Below are positions 7,888 to 17,035 of a stretch of 64,000 nt of DNA, piece after piece. The stretch comes from Agrobacterium vitis (GTDB lineage: Bacteria; Pseudomonadota; Alphaproteobacteria; Rhizobiales; Rhizobiaceae): contig NZ_CP146244.1 in assembly GCF_037039395.1 (NCBI RefSeq), positions 868,001 to 932,000 on the forward strand, read 5' to 3'. The position numbers and the translations under genes are program-made. Numbering within the stretch: the first letter of the stretch is position 1; each line of letters begins with the position of its first letter. Below the pieces are notes generated by a model. That model was not told where the DNA came from. It worked only from the letters and a program-made list of their open reading frames with translations, and made no database searches.

Positions 7888-10800
7888 CTATCTGTAGAGC
7901 TTCAGCGTCAGAATTTCGAAGGGCTGGAAGGTAAGATCCAGCCCTTTTTCGTTGATGTCTACCGCCACCGGATTTTCCTCGAGCAGATCGACAAGAGCGG
8001 CATGGGTGATCTTGCTGTCGAGTTTAATCCGCGCGTGACGCTGGCTTCCGGTGGTTTCCCACAGCCGAAGAATATAGCCATCGCCCGCTTCGGCCTGCTT
8101 TACCGCCTCCAGCGTAATTCCTGCCGTCTCTATCGACAGCAGAGAAGGTAACTGCTCCGTTGATCCGGCGTTGGTCTTTCCGACATTAGCCTGTCCGGAA
8201 GCGATGATCTGCAAGGGCATGTTGAAATCCTCGGCGGCATCATGCACCACGGCCTTGTCGCCATTATGCAGCAGCAAGGCGTAGCGCAGGCGATGCTCGC
8301 CCTGGTCGGCGTCCGGCCAGGGATAGGTCGGTGAGCGCAGCAGGGTCAGGCGAATGTCGCTGCCCTTTGCGTCATAGCCATATTTGCAATCGTTGAGGAA
8401 GGCGATACCGAAATCCGGTTCGCTCACGTCGATCCAGCGCTGCATGGAGCATTCGAAACGGGCGCGGTCCCACGATGTGTTGCGATGCGTGGCGCGACGG
8501 ACATGGCCGAACTGGATTTCCGCATCAATTGATGCGGTATTGAGCGCCATCGGGAAGCCGGTTTTGACCAGCGTATTGTGCTCATGCCAGTCGATGACTG
8601 TATCGAATTCCAGCTTCCTGCTGTCGGCTTCCAGCGAAACGACCTGAATAATACGCGAGGTCTCATAGCGCCATTCGAACTGAATTGCGGCGCGCAAAGG
8701 TCCGGTTTCGACAATCTCGGCGCTCACGAGATCATCGATCTCGAAACTCTGATCCTCAAAATCTCTATCGATATCCCAGGCATCATATTCCGCCGGCATG
8801 TCGCGGAAGGCCTGGAAGCGATTGGCCTTGTGGCCGGGCTTGAAGACATGGCGGTCTCTCACCTTGTCATGCAATGACAGGATGCGACCTTTGGGGTCGA
8901 ACACCACATCCAGAAAGCGGTTGGCAAGCCGAAATGGTTCTACCTCAACAGTACCGGGCGGTGTCGGGCCGCAGGGCAGGGCGGCGGACAAGGACAGCGG
9001 CGGCACGTTTTCCAGCCGGACGGCGTGGGCTTTCGATCCATCCGCCAGAACCAGGGTCTGTCCCGAGGCATGAGGTTGGTGGGCCAGGGCCAGACCGGCG
9101 CGACGGCGACCGGTCACATTCAGCACAGCATCGCCGCCATTGGTTGGCAACAGTGCCAGGAGTTCAGCGCGCAGGGTTTCGGCCTCGGCAAATAACCTGG
9201 CGTAATCGCGGTCACTGTCTTCATAGACTGCGCCGATCGATGATCCCGGCAGGATGTCGTGGAACTGGTTGAGCATGACGATGTCCCACAGGTCGCGCAA
9301 TTGCTGGGTAGGATAGGCATGGCCTGCCTGCCGCTCAGCCATCACCGCCAGCGTCTCCAATTCCCTAAGCGCGATTTCGGCTTTGCGGTTAAAGCGTTTG
9401 TTCTTGGCGACGGAGGTCAGCGTGCCACGATGGAATTCCAGGTAAAGCTCGCCAACCCAGACGGGGTATTGCTCCGGATGGGCCTGCATCTCGGCAATCA
9501 GCCGCTCGAAGAAAGGCCGGATCTGCCCGTGTTCCACCTTCGGGCAGCCGGGTATGCCGCGCTCCATCCGGCGAATATTATGGAGCATTTCCCGGGTTGG
9601 GCCGCCGCCGCCATCGCCATGGCCATAGACCAGGAACAGTTCCTTGCCCAGCCGTTGTTGGCCGTGGCGCTTCCAGGTTCCCATCACATGGGTCGGCTTC
9701 AGATTGGGGCAATAGGTGGTGTTGATCAGCTTGGAATCATAGGGCTGCGTCGTCAGGAAATAGGCGACCACCTGGCTGCCATCGATGCCCTGCCAGAACA
9801 GCTTGTCATCAGGCATTCGGTTGGTGTCGTTCCAGGACAGTTTATGGGTGACGAAACTGTCGAGGCCGGATTTGCGCATCAATTGCGGTAGTGCAGCCGA
9901 ATAGCCGAACGTGTCGGGCAACCAGACCATGCGCGGCTCGACGCCGAAGGTTTTGCGATGATAGGCGACGCCATAAAGGATATGGCGCACCAGCGCCTCG
10001 CCACCGGCAATGTTTACGTCAGGCTCCAGCCAGAGCGCCCCTTCAATTTCAAACCGCCCGGTCGTCACATGGTTGCGGATGCGCTTGAACAGTTGCGGAT
10101 AGTCGTCAGCCAGATACTCCAGCAACACGCATTGGTTATACATGAAGCGGTAATCGGGAAATTCCTCCATCAGAGCAAGCGCGGTCGCCATGGATCGTGC
10201 CATCTTCTGCCGGGTTTCGCGCACCCGCCAGAGCCAGGCGACATCGATATGGGTATGCCCGGTTGCCACCACGACCGGCTTTTCCTCGAAATCGACAGCA
10301 TTGTAGATGGCCGCCGTGATGGCCCGTGCCTCGGCAAGCGAGGCCTTGAACCTGCTCTCATTGCCCTTTCGAAAATCCACGGCGTTGATGGCGTCATCGA
10401 GCGTGCGCAAAATGAAATGACGACGCGGGTCGTCTTCTGCCAGCAGGCGGGCCACGTCCAGTGGCACGCGCATGTCGTAATAGGCGTCTTCCACCTCCAG
10501 ATCATGGCGATGCAGGCTGACGGCAAAGCCGAGTTGCCGCCGATCCTCGATTGTCCCCGCTTCGATCAGGATATCGAAACTCTGGCCGGCCTGGCCAGAC
10601 GATGACAGCAGGAATTCGCGGTGGTTGGCATCGCCGCCCTGGGTGATCGTTCCATCAATCCGCACCAGGCATTGCGGATCGCTGCGGCCCATGACATTGC
10701 CAAACGCCGCCTCGATGCGCCCGACGATCCGCTGCCCGTCTACGCCTTGGGGCAGGGTGGCCTTGCCGCCGAACCAGTAATAGCCATCCGGCTCGCCCCA

Positions 10801-10971
10801 GATATGGTCCGGTGTCACCATGGCCCAATGCTCGCGGCTTTCGCTGAGCACGCTGGCACGCTCGTCATAATGCGCCGCCCGAAACCGCAGCGGCACCGAC
10901 ACGCCGAGGGGCTGGAAGATAAGGTCGGCCAGTTGGGCGAGCAGGCTATCGAGCTTTCGTATGGTTTTCAT
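7888..10971 (-). CDS. Alpha-mannosidase, glycoside hydrolase family 38
   Basis: A 1027-residue retaining alpha-mannosidase, the normal length for bacterial GH38 enzymes. Order of parts: an N-terminal beta-domain, the catalytic core starting with GHTHIDVAWLWR (about residues 238-250, zinc ligands His and Asp), the nucleophile Asp353 in WLPDTFGY, further core residues (YGHGDGGGGPT), the helical middle domain, and a long C-terminal beta region. No signal peptide is visible, so it should act in the cytoplasm on imported mannosides. The ATG is at 10969-10971. The gene lies with an ABC importer and four oxidoreductases, which fits use of a mannose-containing oligosaccharide or glycoside. It ends 29 bases from the convergent aldolase gene. 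Confidence 0.95.
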   Translation of the reverse strand: MKTIRKLDSLLAQLADLIFQPLGVSVPLRFRAAHYDERASVLSESREHWAMVTPDHIWGEPDGYYWFGGKATLPQGVDGQRIVGRIEAAFGNVMGRSDPQCLVRIDGTITQGGDANHREFLLSSSGQAGQSFDILIEAGTIEDRRQLGFAVSLHRHDLEVEDAYYDMRVPLDVARLLAEDDPRRHFILRTLDDAINAVDFRKGNESRFKASLAEARAITAAIYNAVDFEEKPVVVATGHTHIDVAWLWRVRETRQKMARSMATALALMEEFPDYRFMYNQCVLLEYLADDYPQLFKRIRNHVTTGRFEIEGALWLEPDVNIAGGEALVRHILYGVAYHRKTFGVEPRMVWLPDTFGYSAALPQLMRKSGLDSFVTHKLSWNDTNRMPDDKLFWQGIDGSQVVAYFLTTQPYDSKLINTTYCPNLKPTHVMGTWKRHGQQRLGKELFLVYGHGDGGGGPTREMLHNIRRMERGIPGCPKVEHGQIRPFFERLIAEMQAHPEQYPVWVGELYLEFHRGTLTSVAKNKRFNRKAEIALRELETLAVMAERQAGHAYPTQQLRDLWDIVMLNQFHDILPGSSIGAVYEDSDRDYARLFAEAETLRAELLALLPTNGGDAVLNVTGRRRAGLALAHQPHASGQTLVLADGSKAHAVRLENVPPLSLSAALPCGPTPPGTVEVEPFRLANRFLDVVFDPKGRILSLHDKVRDRHVFKPGHKANRFQAFRDMPAEYDAWDIDRDFEDQSFEIDDLVSAEIVETGPLRAAIQFEWRYETSRIIQVVSLEADSRKLEFDTVIDWHEHNTLVKTGFPMALNTASIDAEIQFGHVRRATHRNTSWDRARFECSMQRWIDVSEPDFGIAFLNDCKYGYDAKGSDIRLTLLRSPTYPWPDADQGEHRLRYALLLHNGDKAVVHDAAEDFNMPLQIIASGQANVGKTNAGSTEQLPSLLSIETAGITLEAVKQAEAGDGYILRLWETTGSQRHARIKLDSKITHAALVDLLEENPVAVDINEKGLDLTFQPFEILTLKLYR

Positions 10972-11036
10972 GGCGGCGTTTGTATCCGATGTTGTTCTGC
11001 TGGCCTGAGGCGTGCGGTGCCTTTATCCTATCGATT

Positions 11037-12302
11037 TTAAGCCAGTTGCTCCAGAAGGCCGATCCCTTCATCCTCACCCCAGACATCGGCAACAGTGACG
11101 GGCTTGCCGCTACGGCTGCTTTCCAGGGCGGCGATCCCGCACAGAACCGACATGGCCCCGGCTCTTGCCCCGGCGCGCTGGCGCAATTCGTCATTCATGC
11201 CGGGCTTCAGCAGCATATTGCGCAGCCGGTCGTCGCCACCGTAATGGCCGCCGGAGGAATGCGGTACCCAGATGCGCTCGACCTCGCCGAAATTGCGCAT
11301 CAGCACGATTTCATCGGCTGGCGGCTCGGTCCAGGGCTGTTTTTCATACTGGCGAAGCTCGATACGCCCCTTGTGGCCATTGAAGGCAATATGGTGGCCC
11401 TCGATGGGCATATAGGTGTTGAGGGAATAGGAGACATGGACACCGTTCTTGTAGCGGATATTGGTGACCATGGTGTCGGGAATGTCGATATCCTCCCGGT
11501 AGACGCAGGCATCACGCACATAGCCATCTTGCTTGGAGGGCGCTTCGTAAAGCGCTTCCAGCAAGGGTTCCTTGCGCATATCGAAATAATGATCGCATTG
11601 CTGCGCATGGGGACAGGTGCGACAGCGCTCGCCGCGAAACGGCCCATTGCGCCCGTAATGCTTCAGGTCGGCAAAGGCGGAGACCAGATCCGGGTCCGAA
11701 TCGAGATACCAGTTCAGGAGATCGAAATGGTGGGTGGCTTTGTGGACGAACAGGCTGCCGGAATTCTCGGTATAGGCATGCCAGCGGCGGAAATAGTCGG
11801 CGCCGTGGCTGGTGTCGAGATACCAATGGAAATCGACAGAGGTGACGTCGCCGATGACGCCCGAATTCAGCAATTCCTTGATGCGTGCCGCAGTCGGCGC
11901 GAAACGGTAGTTGAAGGAGACATCCAGCCGCCGTCCGGTGCGTTTTTCGGCTTGCAGGATGCGCTTGATCTTGGCGGCGGTCGTGGTCATCGGCTTTTCG
12001 CTGATCACGTCAGCGCCAGCTTCCATTGCCTTGACGATCAACTCGTCATGGGTGCTGTCACGGGTGCAGACAATCACCAGATCCGGCTTTTCAACGGCCA
12101 GCATCTGGTCGAAATCCAGGTAGATCGGCACTGAGGAGCCGATATGGGCTTGCGACTGTTCGGCGCGCAGTCCGTTCAGGTCGCAGATTGCCACCAGCTC
12201 GACCTGATCGCCCCAGCGCTCGACAATATCACGCCCCCACATGGTCGTTCCCCGGTGGCCGGCGCCGACCAGGGCAAAGCGTCTCTTGCGTATGACTTGC
12301 AT
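11037..12302 (-). CDS. Gfo/Idh/MocA-family oxidoreductase, long form
   Basis: A 421-residue NAD(P)-dependent oxidoreductase. The Rossmann motif FALVGAGHRGT is at residues 9-19 and the catalytic lysine motif SEKPMTTT near residue 101; HHFDLLNWYL supplies the His region. It is about 60 residues longer than the usual family member. Most of the extra length is a loop with a cluster of four cysteines and histidines (CRTCPHAQQCDHYF), which could bind a metal or be structural; its role is unknown. It starts with an ATG at 12300-12302 and is followed 65 bases later by the alpha-mannosidase in the same direction, so they probably share a transcript beginning in the 548-base divergent region upstream of the ABC importer. 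Confidence 0.9.
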   Translation of the reverse strand: MQVIRKRRFALVGAGHRGTTMWGRDIVERWGDQVELVAICDLNGLRAEQSQAHIGSSVPIYLDFDQMLAVEKPDLVIVCTRDSTHDELIVKAMEAGADVISEKPMTTTAAKIKRILQAEKRTGRRLDVSFNYRFAPTAARIKELLNSGVIGDVTSVDFHWYLDTSHGADYFRRWHAYTENSGSLFVHKATHHFDLLNWYLDSDPDLVSAFADLKHYGRNGPFRGERCRTCPHAQQCDHYFDMRKEPLLEALYEAPSKQDGYVRDACVYREDIDIPDTMVTNIRYKNGVHVSYSLNTYMPIEGHHIAFNGHKGRIELRQYEKQPWTEPPADEIVLMRNFGEVERIWVPHSSGGHYGGDDRLRNMLLKPGMNDELRQRAGARAGAMSVLCGIAALESSRSGKPVTVADVWGEDEGIGLLEQLA

Positions 12303-12569
12303 GCCATCCTCCTTGGCTACAGCCTTGGTGTCCTGCAGGCGCTATCACGCCGTTTCCGGCGGACAGGGCGCCCGCAAACCTCCTCCATGGGCTATGTGGT
12401 TGTTCCAGATTCAATCATGGTGTCGGACATGGTGCCAGGGCCGGTTTTCTGCACGAAAGTGCCGAGCGTTCCGGCGCGCAAAATACCCTCCAAGGGCTGG
12501 CGCGCCCCTGTCCGTCTCCGCTCTTTTGGTGATGATGCAAAATCATTTCCTTCGACCTGACTTAACTGC

Positions 12570-12581
12570 TATGCTAGCATA
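12570..12581. promoter_or_regulatory. Perfect palindrome TATGCTAGCATA, candidate regulator operator
   Basis: A 12-bp perfect palindrome lies in the divergent region, 64 bases upstream of the TTGACA hexamer. Palindromes of this ATGCTAGCAT form are known as binding sites of FCD-type GntR regulators, and one such regulator is encoded at 6025. The pairing of protein and site is an inference. Confidence 0.45.
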
Positions 12582-12633
12582 TCATTTGTCGTTGTCATGC
12601 TGAGATTGTTTGTCTGCATGAAATTTTCACGGC

Positions 12634-12662
12634 TTGACAGGCGATGGAAACATCGACAATTT
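12634..12662 (+). promoter_or_regulatory. Possible promoter of the carbohydrate ABC operon
   Basis: A perfect TTGACA (12634-12639) is followed after 17 bases by the weak -10 candidate CAATTT (12657-12662). It points toward the substrate-binding protein gene at 12851. Support is limited to the -35 hexamer and spacing. Confidence 0.35.
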
Positions 12663-12850
12663 GGAGAAGAAAGGCCGATCTCGCGGGAGAAATCGGCAGC
12701 TTAGGGAACGTATATAAGTTGAGGTTATGAAAATTTTTTCATTTCCTTGCGGATTATCGGATGACCTCGGGAGGGACGTTCGGGCTTTAGCGCAAGCGAT
12801 TTGAATTGATCTGGACGCGAATTCATCTGGATACTGGGGAGGAGACCAGA

Positions 12851-14134
12851 ATGATGACAAAATTCAGCAGACGCACCCTGCTTGCTGGCATGGGGCTGAC
12901 AATGCCGCTGATTTGTATGGGTGCCATTGGTGCAAGGGCGGCCACCAACCTGCGGTTTTTGTGGTGGGGCTCCAAGGAGCGCAACGACCGGACTTTTAAG
13001 GTCATCGAGGCCTATAAGGCCAAGAACAGCGGCACAGCTATCGATGGCGAATCTTTCGGCTGGGACAATTACTGGACACGTCTGGCCACCCAGACGGCAG
13101 GCGGCAATGCGCCCGATCTGATCCAGATGGATTATCGCTATATTTTCGAATATGCGCGGCGCGGTACGCTGCTTGATCTGACGCCCTATATGGGAAAAAC
13201 GCTGAAAATCGACGATTTCGGCGCTGCCAATATCGATGCCGGCAAGGTTGGTGGCAAGCTCTATGGCGTCAATCTCGGCGTTAATTCCGTCACTGCACTC
13301 GTCAATAAGGCGGCCTGGCAGGAAACCGGCGTCGACGCGCTTCATGAAGGCATGACCTGGGAGGAATTCGGCGAGGCCTGCGCCAAGGTTTCCGCCGCCA
13401 AGAAGCGCCGGGGCTTTTATGGAACACAGGACGGCAGCGTCGGCGAAAGCAATCTGGAATGCTGGCTACGTCAGCGCGGCAAGGCCCTTTATACGGCGGA
13501 TGGCGCCATCGGTTTCGACCAGGGCGATATCACGGAATGGTTCAAATTCTGGGCCTGGATGCGTAAGATAAAAGCCTGTGTGCCAGCCGATATCCAGGCG
13601 CTCGACCAGCTCAATGTCGAAAACAATATGGTGACATTGAACAAGGCGGCTGTTGGCTTCGTCAATTCAAATCAGTTCATCGCCTTCCAGGCCGTCAACA
13701 AGGACCCGTTGACGCTGATGAGCTATCCCGAAACCAAGGGTGGCAAGCCTGGGCATTATCTGAAGCCGTCAATGCTGATTTCGGTTTCCGCCGCCTCCGC
13801 CAATAAGGACGCTGCTGTCGATTTCGTCAATTTCCTGGTCGAGGACAAGGATGCGGCGCTGGCGCTCGGGATCGAGCGAGGCATTCCTGCCTCACCGGCT
13901 ATGCGCGATGCTCTTGAGCCGACGTTGAACGATCAGGCCAAGGAAATCGTCGATTATATCGCCCGGCTGACGCCGCATGTCGGTCCGCTTCCGCCGCCGC
14001 CACCAAATGGCGCGGGTGAAAACCAGATGCTGATAAAAAAGATCGGCGAAGAAGTCGGCTTTGGGCGACTTTCGCCGGAAGACGGCGCTGCGAAATTCGT
14101 CGATCAGGCGGCTGCCAATCTGAAACGGGGTTGA
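12851..14134 (+). CDS. Carbohydrate ABC transporter substrate-binding protein
   Basis: A 427-residue periplasmic binding protein of the family-1 extracellular solute-binding (CUT1) class. The N-terminus has a Tat-like signal: SRRTLLAGMGL, then a hydrophobic stretch and a cleavage region near GARAATN (about residues 28-34). The mature part opens LRFLWWGS, as in sugar-binding proteins, and contains the APDLIQMDYRY and GGKLYGVNLG motifs of this class. The ATG at 12851 is chosen over an upstream in-frame start because GGGGAGGAGA precedes it and the signal peptide begins there. It is the first gene of an operon with two permeases, two oxidoreductases and an ATPase; the ligand is probably an oligosaccharide or glycoside. 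Confidence 0.92.
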   Translation: MMTKFSRRTLLAGMGLTMPLICMGAIGARAATNLRFLWWGSKERNDRTFKVIEAYKAKNSGTAIDGESFGWDNYWTRLATQTAGGNAPDLIQMDYRYIFEYARRGTLLDLTPYMGKTLKIDDFGAANIDAGKVGGKLYGVNLGVNSVTALVNKAAWQETGVDALHEGMTWEEFGEACAKVSAAKKRRGFYGTQDGSVGESNLECWLRQRGKALYTADGAIGFDQGDITEWFKFWAWMRKIKACVPADIQALDQLNVENNMVTLNKAAVGFVNSNQFIAFQAVNKDPLTLMSYPETKGGKPGHYLKPSMLISVSAASANKDAAVDFVNFLVEDKDAALALGIERGIPASPAMRDALEPTLNDQAKEIVDYIARLTPHVGPLPPPPPNGAGENQMLIKKIGEEVGFGRLSPEDGAAKFVDQAAANLKRG

Positions 14135-14138
14135 AACC

Positions 14139-15104
14139 GTGAACACCACTCGCGATGGAATGGCCGGCACCTCTGGTGCCGCGCCAATGATGCAGCATAT
14201 CTCGACACCGTCGCCGTTCAGGGCCAGTCTGGCGCGCAATGCGCCGGGCTATCTGTTTCTCCTGCCCTGGTTCATCGGCTTTTTCGTACTCACGCTCGGC
14301 CCGGCCCTGTTTTCCTTCTGGCTGTCGCTGACCGATTATAATCTGCTGCAATCGCCAAATGTCGTCGGCCTGGACAATTACATCCGCATCGCCACGGCGG
14401 ACGAAAAATTCATGTCCTCCATGCGGGTGACGCTGGTTTATGTGGTGCTGTCGGTGCCGCTGAAACTGACCTTCGCCCTGCTGGTTGCCCTGCTGCTCAA
14501 CAAGGGTATTCGTGGCCTGCCGCTCTACCGGGCGGTCTTCTACCTGCCATCGCTTCTGGGCTCCAGCGTTGCGATTGCTGTGGTCTGGCGGCAATTGTTC
14601 GATGGTGACGGGGCGATCAACGTGCTGCTTTGGAATACCTTCGGCATCGAAGGGCCAAGCTGGATCTCCAATCCCGATTACTCCCTCTATACGCTGGTCA
14701 TCCTGGCTGTCTGGCAATTCGGCTCGCCGATGATCATCTTCCTGGCCGGTCTTCGGCAGATTCCGGTCGACATGTATGAGGCGGCCAGCCTGGATGGGGC
14801 TTCCAAAGTGCGGATGTTCTTCAAGATCACCCTGCCTTTGCTGACGCCGGTGATCTTCTTCAACGCCGTGGTCCAGACCATCGATGCCTTCAAGGCCTTT
14901 ACGCCCGCCTATGTAATCTCCTCTGGTACGGGCGGCCCGATCGATTCCACGCTGTTTTACACGCTCTATCTCTACCAGGAAGCCTTTGGCTATTTCCGGA
15001 TGGGGTATGCGGCAGCGCTTGCCTGGATCCTGGTGATCATCATCGCGCTGTTCACGGCCTTTTCCTTCCTGTCCTCGCGCTATTGGGTGCATTACGATGA
15101 CTGA
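14139..15104 (+). CDS. Carbohydrate ABC transporter permease (MalF type)
   Basis: A 321-residue inner-membrane subunit of a CUT1 sugar importer with about six hydrophobic segments, the first at roughly residues 35-60 (LFLLPWFIGFFVL). The EAA loop that docks to the ATPase is present as YEAASLDGASKVRMFF (about residues 213-228). The start is a GTG at 14139, four bases after the binding-protein stop. Its end overlaps the next permease by 8 bases, which indicates tight coupling. Length and topology are normal for the family. Confidence 0.93.
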   Translation: MNTTRDGMAGTSGAAPMMQHISTPSPFRASLARNAPGYLFLLPWFIGFFVLTLGPALFSFWLSLTDYNLLQSPNVVGLDNYIRIATADEKFMSSMRVTLVYVVLSVPLKLTFALLVALLLNKGIRGLPLYRAVFYLPSLLGSSVAIAVVWRQLFDGDGAINVLLWNTFGIEGPSWISNPDYSLYTLVILAVWQFGSPMIIFLAGLRQIPVDMYEAASLDGASKVRMFFKITLPLLTPVIFFNAVVQTIDAFKAFTPAYVISSGTGGPIDSTLFYTLYLYQEAFGYFRMGYAAALAWILVIIIALFTAFSFLSSRYWVHYDD

Positions 15105-15978
15105 TGCAGCACTTGCTTCCTCCCCGGACATCCATGCGCAGGAAAAACGGCGCTGGCCGGTGTCCCTTATTCTGCATATCGTTCTGGCGGCAGCCTCGCT
15201 GGTCATGCTCTATCCGCTGCTGTGGATGCTCTCAGGCTCGATCAAGGACCAGAGCGAGATCTTCGGTCAGGCCTCACTGATCCCTTCGAAAGTGGATTTC
15301 AGCGCCTATATGCGAGGCTGGTTCAGCACCCAGGTCAGTTTCGGCACCTATTTCTGGAACTCGCTGGTCATTGCCGTGCTGACAGTGGTGGGCAATCTGT
15401 TTTCCTGCTCGCTGGCTGCCTATGCCTTTGCCCGGTTGGAGTTTCGGGGCCGCAATGTCTGGTTCGCGCTGATGCTGGGGACGCTAATGCTGCCCTATCA
15501 CGTCACGCTCATCCCTCAATATATCCTGTTTCTCGAACTGGGATGGGTGAAGACCATTCTGCCGCTCGTCGTGCCGAAATTTCTGGCGGTGGATGCGTTT
15601 TTCATCTTCCTGATGGTGCAGTTCTTCCGTGGCATTCCGCGCGAGTTGGACGAGGCGGCGATGATGGACGGGTGCAGCCCCTGGCGGATCTATTGGCGGA
15701 TCATGATGCCGCTCTCCCTGCCGGTGCTGGCAACGGCGGCGATCTTCTCCTTCATCTGGAGCTGGGACGATTTCTTTGGTCCGCTGATCTACCTGAGCGA
15801 CATCAATACCTACACGGTACAGCTTGGGTTGCGGTCCTTCGTGGACTCGACTGGCAGTTCCGACTGGAGCGGGCTGTTTGCCATGTCCAGCCTGTCGCTG
15901 GTGCCGATTTTCCTGATCTTCCTGTTTTGCCAACGCCTGCTGATCGACGGCATCGCCACCGCCGGACTGAAGCGTTGA
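15097..15978 (+). CDS. Carbohydrate ABC transporter permease (MalG type)
   Basis: A 293-residue inner-membrane subunit, partner of the preceding permease in a CUT1 importer. About six membrane segments are visible, with an EAA-loop equivalent at LDEAAMMDGCSPWRIYW (about residues 185-201). The ATG at 15097 lies within the end of the upstream gene. Two Gfo-type oxidoreductases and the ATPase follow in the same direction, the first after 28 bases, so transport and the first oxidation steps are expressed together. Confidence 0.93.
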   Translation: MTDAALASSPDIHAQEKRRWPVSLILHIVLAAASLVMLYPLLWMLSGSIKDQSEIFGQASLIPSKVDFSAYMRGWFSTQVSFGTYFWNSLVIAVLTVVGNLFSCSLAAYAFARLEFRGRNVWFALMLGTLMLPYHVTLIPQYILFLELGWVKTILPLVVPKFLAVDAFFIFLMVQFFRGIPRELDEAAMMDGCSPWRIYWRIMMPLSLPVLATAAIFSFIWSWDDFFGPLIYLSDINTYTVQLGLRSFVDSTGSSDWSGLFAMSSLSLVPIFLIFLFCQRLLIDGIATAGLKR

Positions 15979-16006
15979 AATATTTGTCCTTATAGGAGCC
16001 TATCGC

Positions 16007-17035
16007 ATGAGTGCCTTGCGTTTTGCCGTTATCGGCATCAATCACGATCATATTTTCGGCCAGATCGCTTTCATGCTGGAGGCCGGAGCGGAGTTTTCGT
16101 CGTTTTTTGCAGAAGAAGACGAATTGGCCCAGGCCTTTGCTGCACGCTACCCACAGGCGCGGCGGGTGGCCGACCGCAGACAGATCCTTGAAGACCCATC
16201 GATTGCCTTGATCCTGTCGGCAGCCATTCCCGCCAACCGCGCCGAAATTGCCATCGCCGCCATGCGTCATGGCAAGGATGTGATGCTGGACAAGCCGGGC
16301 ATGACCACATTCGAGCAATTGGAAGCGGTGCGAAAGGTCCAGGCGGAAACGAAACGGATCGTTTCGATCCTCTATTCCGAGCATTTCGAGACAGCCTGCA
16401 CAGTGGAAGCGGGCAATCTGGTCAAGGCCGGGATGATTGGCGAGGTCATTCACACGACCGGGCTTGGTCCGCATCGGCTGCGCAAACCACATCGGCCCGG
16501 CTGGTTTTTTGACCGGGCGCACTATGGCGGCGTGCTGATCGACATCGCCTCGCATCAATGCGAACAATTCCTGTTTTTCACTGGTGCCAAGGACGCGCAA
16601 ATCCTGTCGGCCAGCACCGCCAACCGGGCCAATCCCGACACGCCTGGTCTTGAGGATTATGGCGATATTCACCTGACCACCGGCAAGGCCACCGGCTATA
16701 TCCGGGTGGATTGGTTCACCCCCGATGGCCTGCCGACCTGGGGTGACGGGCGGTTGTTCATCGTTGGCACGGAAGGCACGATTGAGCTTCGGAAATACCT
16801 CGATATCGAGGGCCGCCCCGGTGCCGACCATCTGTTCCTGACCGACAAAACCGGCACGCGCTATATCGATTGCAGCAAAACCGAGCGGCCCTATGGTCGG
16901 CAATTGCTGGCCGATATCCGGGATCGCACTGAAACCGCCATGGGGCAGGAGCATTGCTTCAAGGCCATGGAACTGGCGCTGAAAGCCCAGGCTTTCGCGG
17001 ATGCGGCAAAGCAGAAGGGCGCTGGCAATGTCTAA
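16007..17035 (+). CDS. Gfo/Idh/MocA-family oxidoreductase
   Basis: A 342-residue NAD(P)-dependent dehydrogenase. The N-terminal nucleotide site is somewhat unusual, AVIGINHDHIFGQ in place of the G-x-G-x-x-G pattern, and the lysine motif is LDKPGMTT (about residue 98) in place of EKP. GGVLIDIASHQCEQF carries the usual Asp-x-x-x-His pair. It is encoded inside the ABC transporter operon between the permeases and the ATPase, so its substrate is likely the imported sugar or a derivative. Its stop overlaps the next gene by 8 bases. The altered glycine pattern makes cofactor choice uncertain. Confidence 0.87.
   Translation: MSALRFAVIGINHDHIFGQIAFMLEAGAEFSSFFAEEDELAQAFAARYPQARRVADRRQILEDPSIALILSAAIPANRAEIAIAAMRHGKDVMLDKPGMTTFEQLEAVRKVQAETKRIVSILYSEHFETACTVEAGNLVKAGMIGEVIHTTGLGPHRLRKPHRPGWFFDRAHYGGVLIDIASHQCEQFLFFTGAKDAQILSASTANRANPDTPGLEDYGDIHLTTGKATGYIRVDWFTPDGLPTWGDGRLFIVGTEGTIELRKYLDIEGRPGADHLFLTDKTGTRYIDCSKTERPYGRQLLADIRDRTETAMGQEHCFKAMELALKAQAFADAAKQKGAGNV

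Larger units (their letters stand above)
12303..12850. other. Divergent regulatory region between mannosidase operon and ABC operon
   Basis: 548 bases with no supported gene. It must hold the promoters of both divergent operons. Two items stand out and are listed separately: a 12-bp palindrome at 12570-12581 and a TTGACA hexamer at 12634. The right end carries GGGGAGGAGA, the ribosome-binding site of the substrate-binding protein. Confidence 0.6.

Noticed and set aside
13899..15206. Long minus-strand open frame (435 codons) opposite the ABC permease
   Set aside because: It lies fully opposite well-supported transporter genes, is rich in Gln, Arg and His as mirror frames are, and has no family features or ribosome-binding site.
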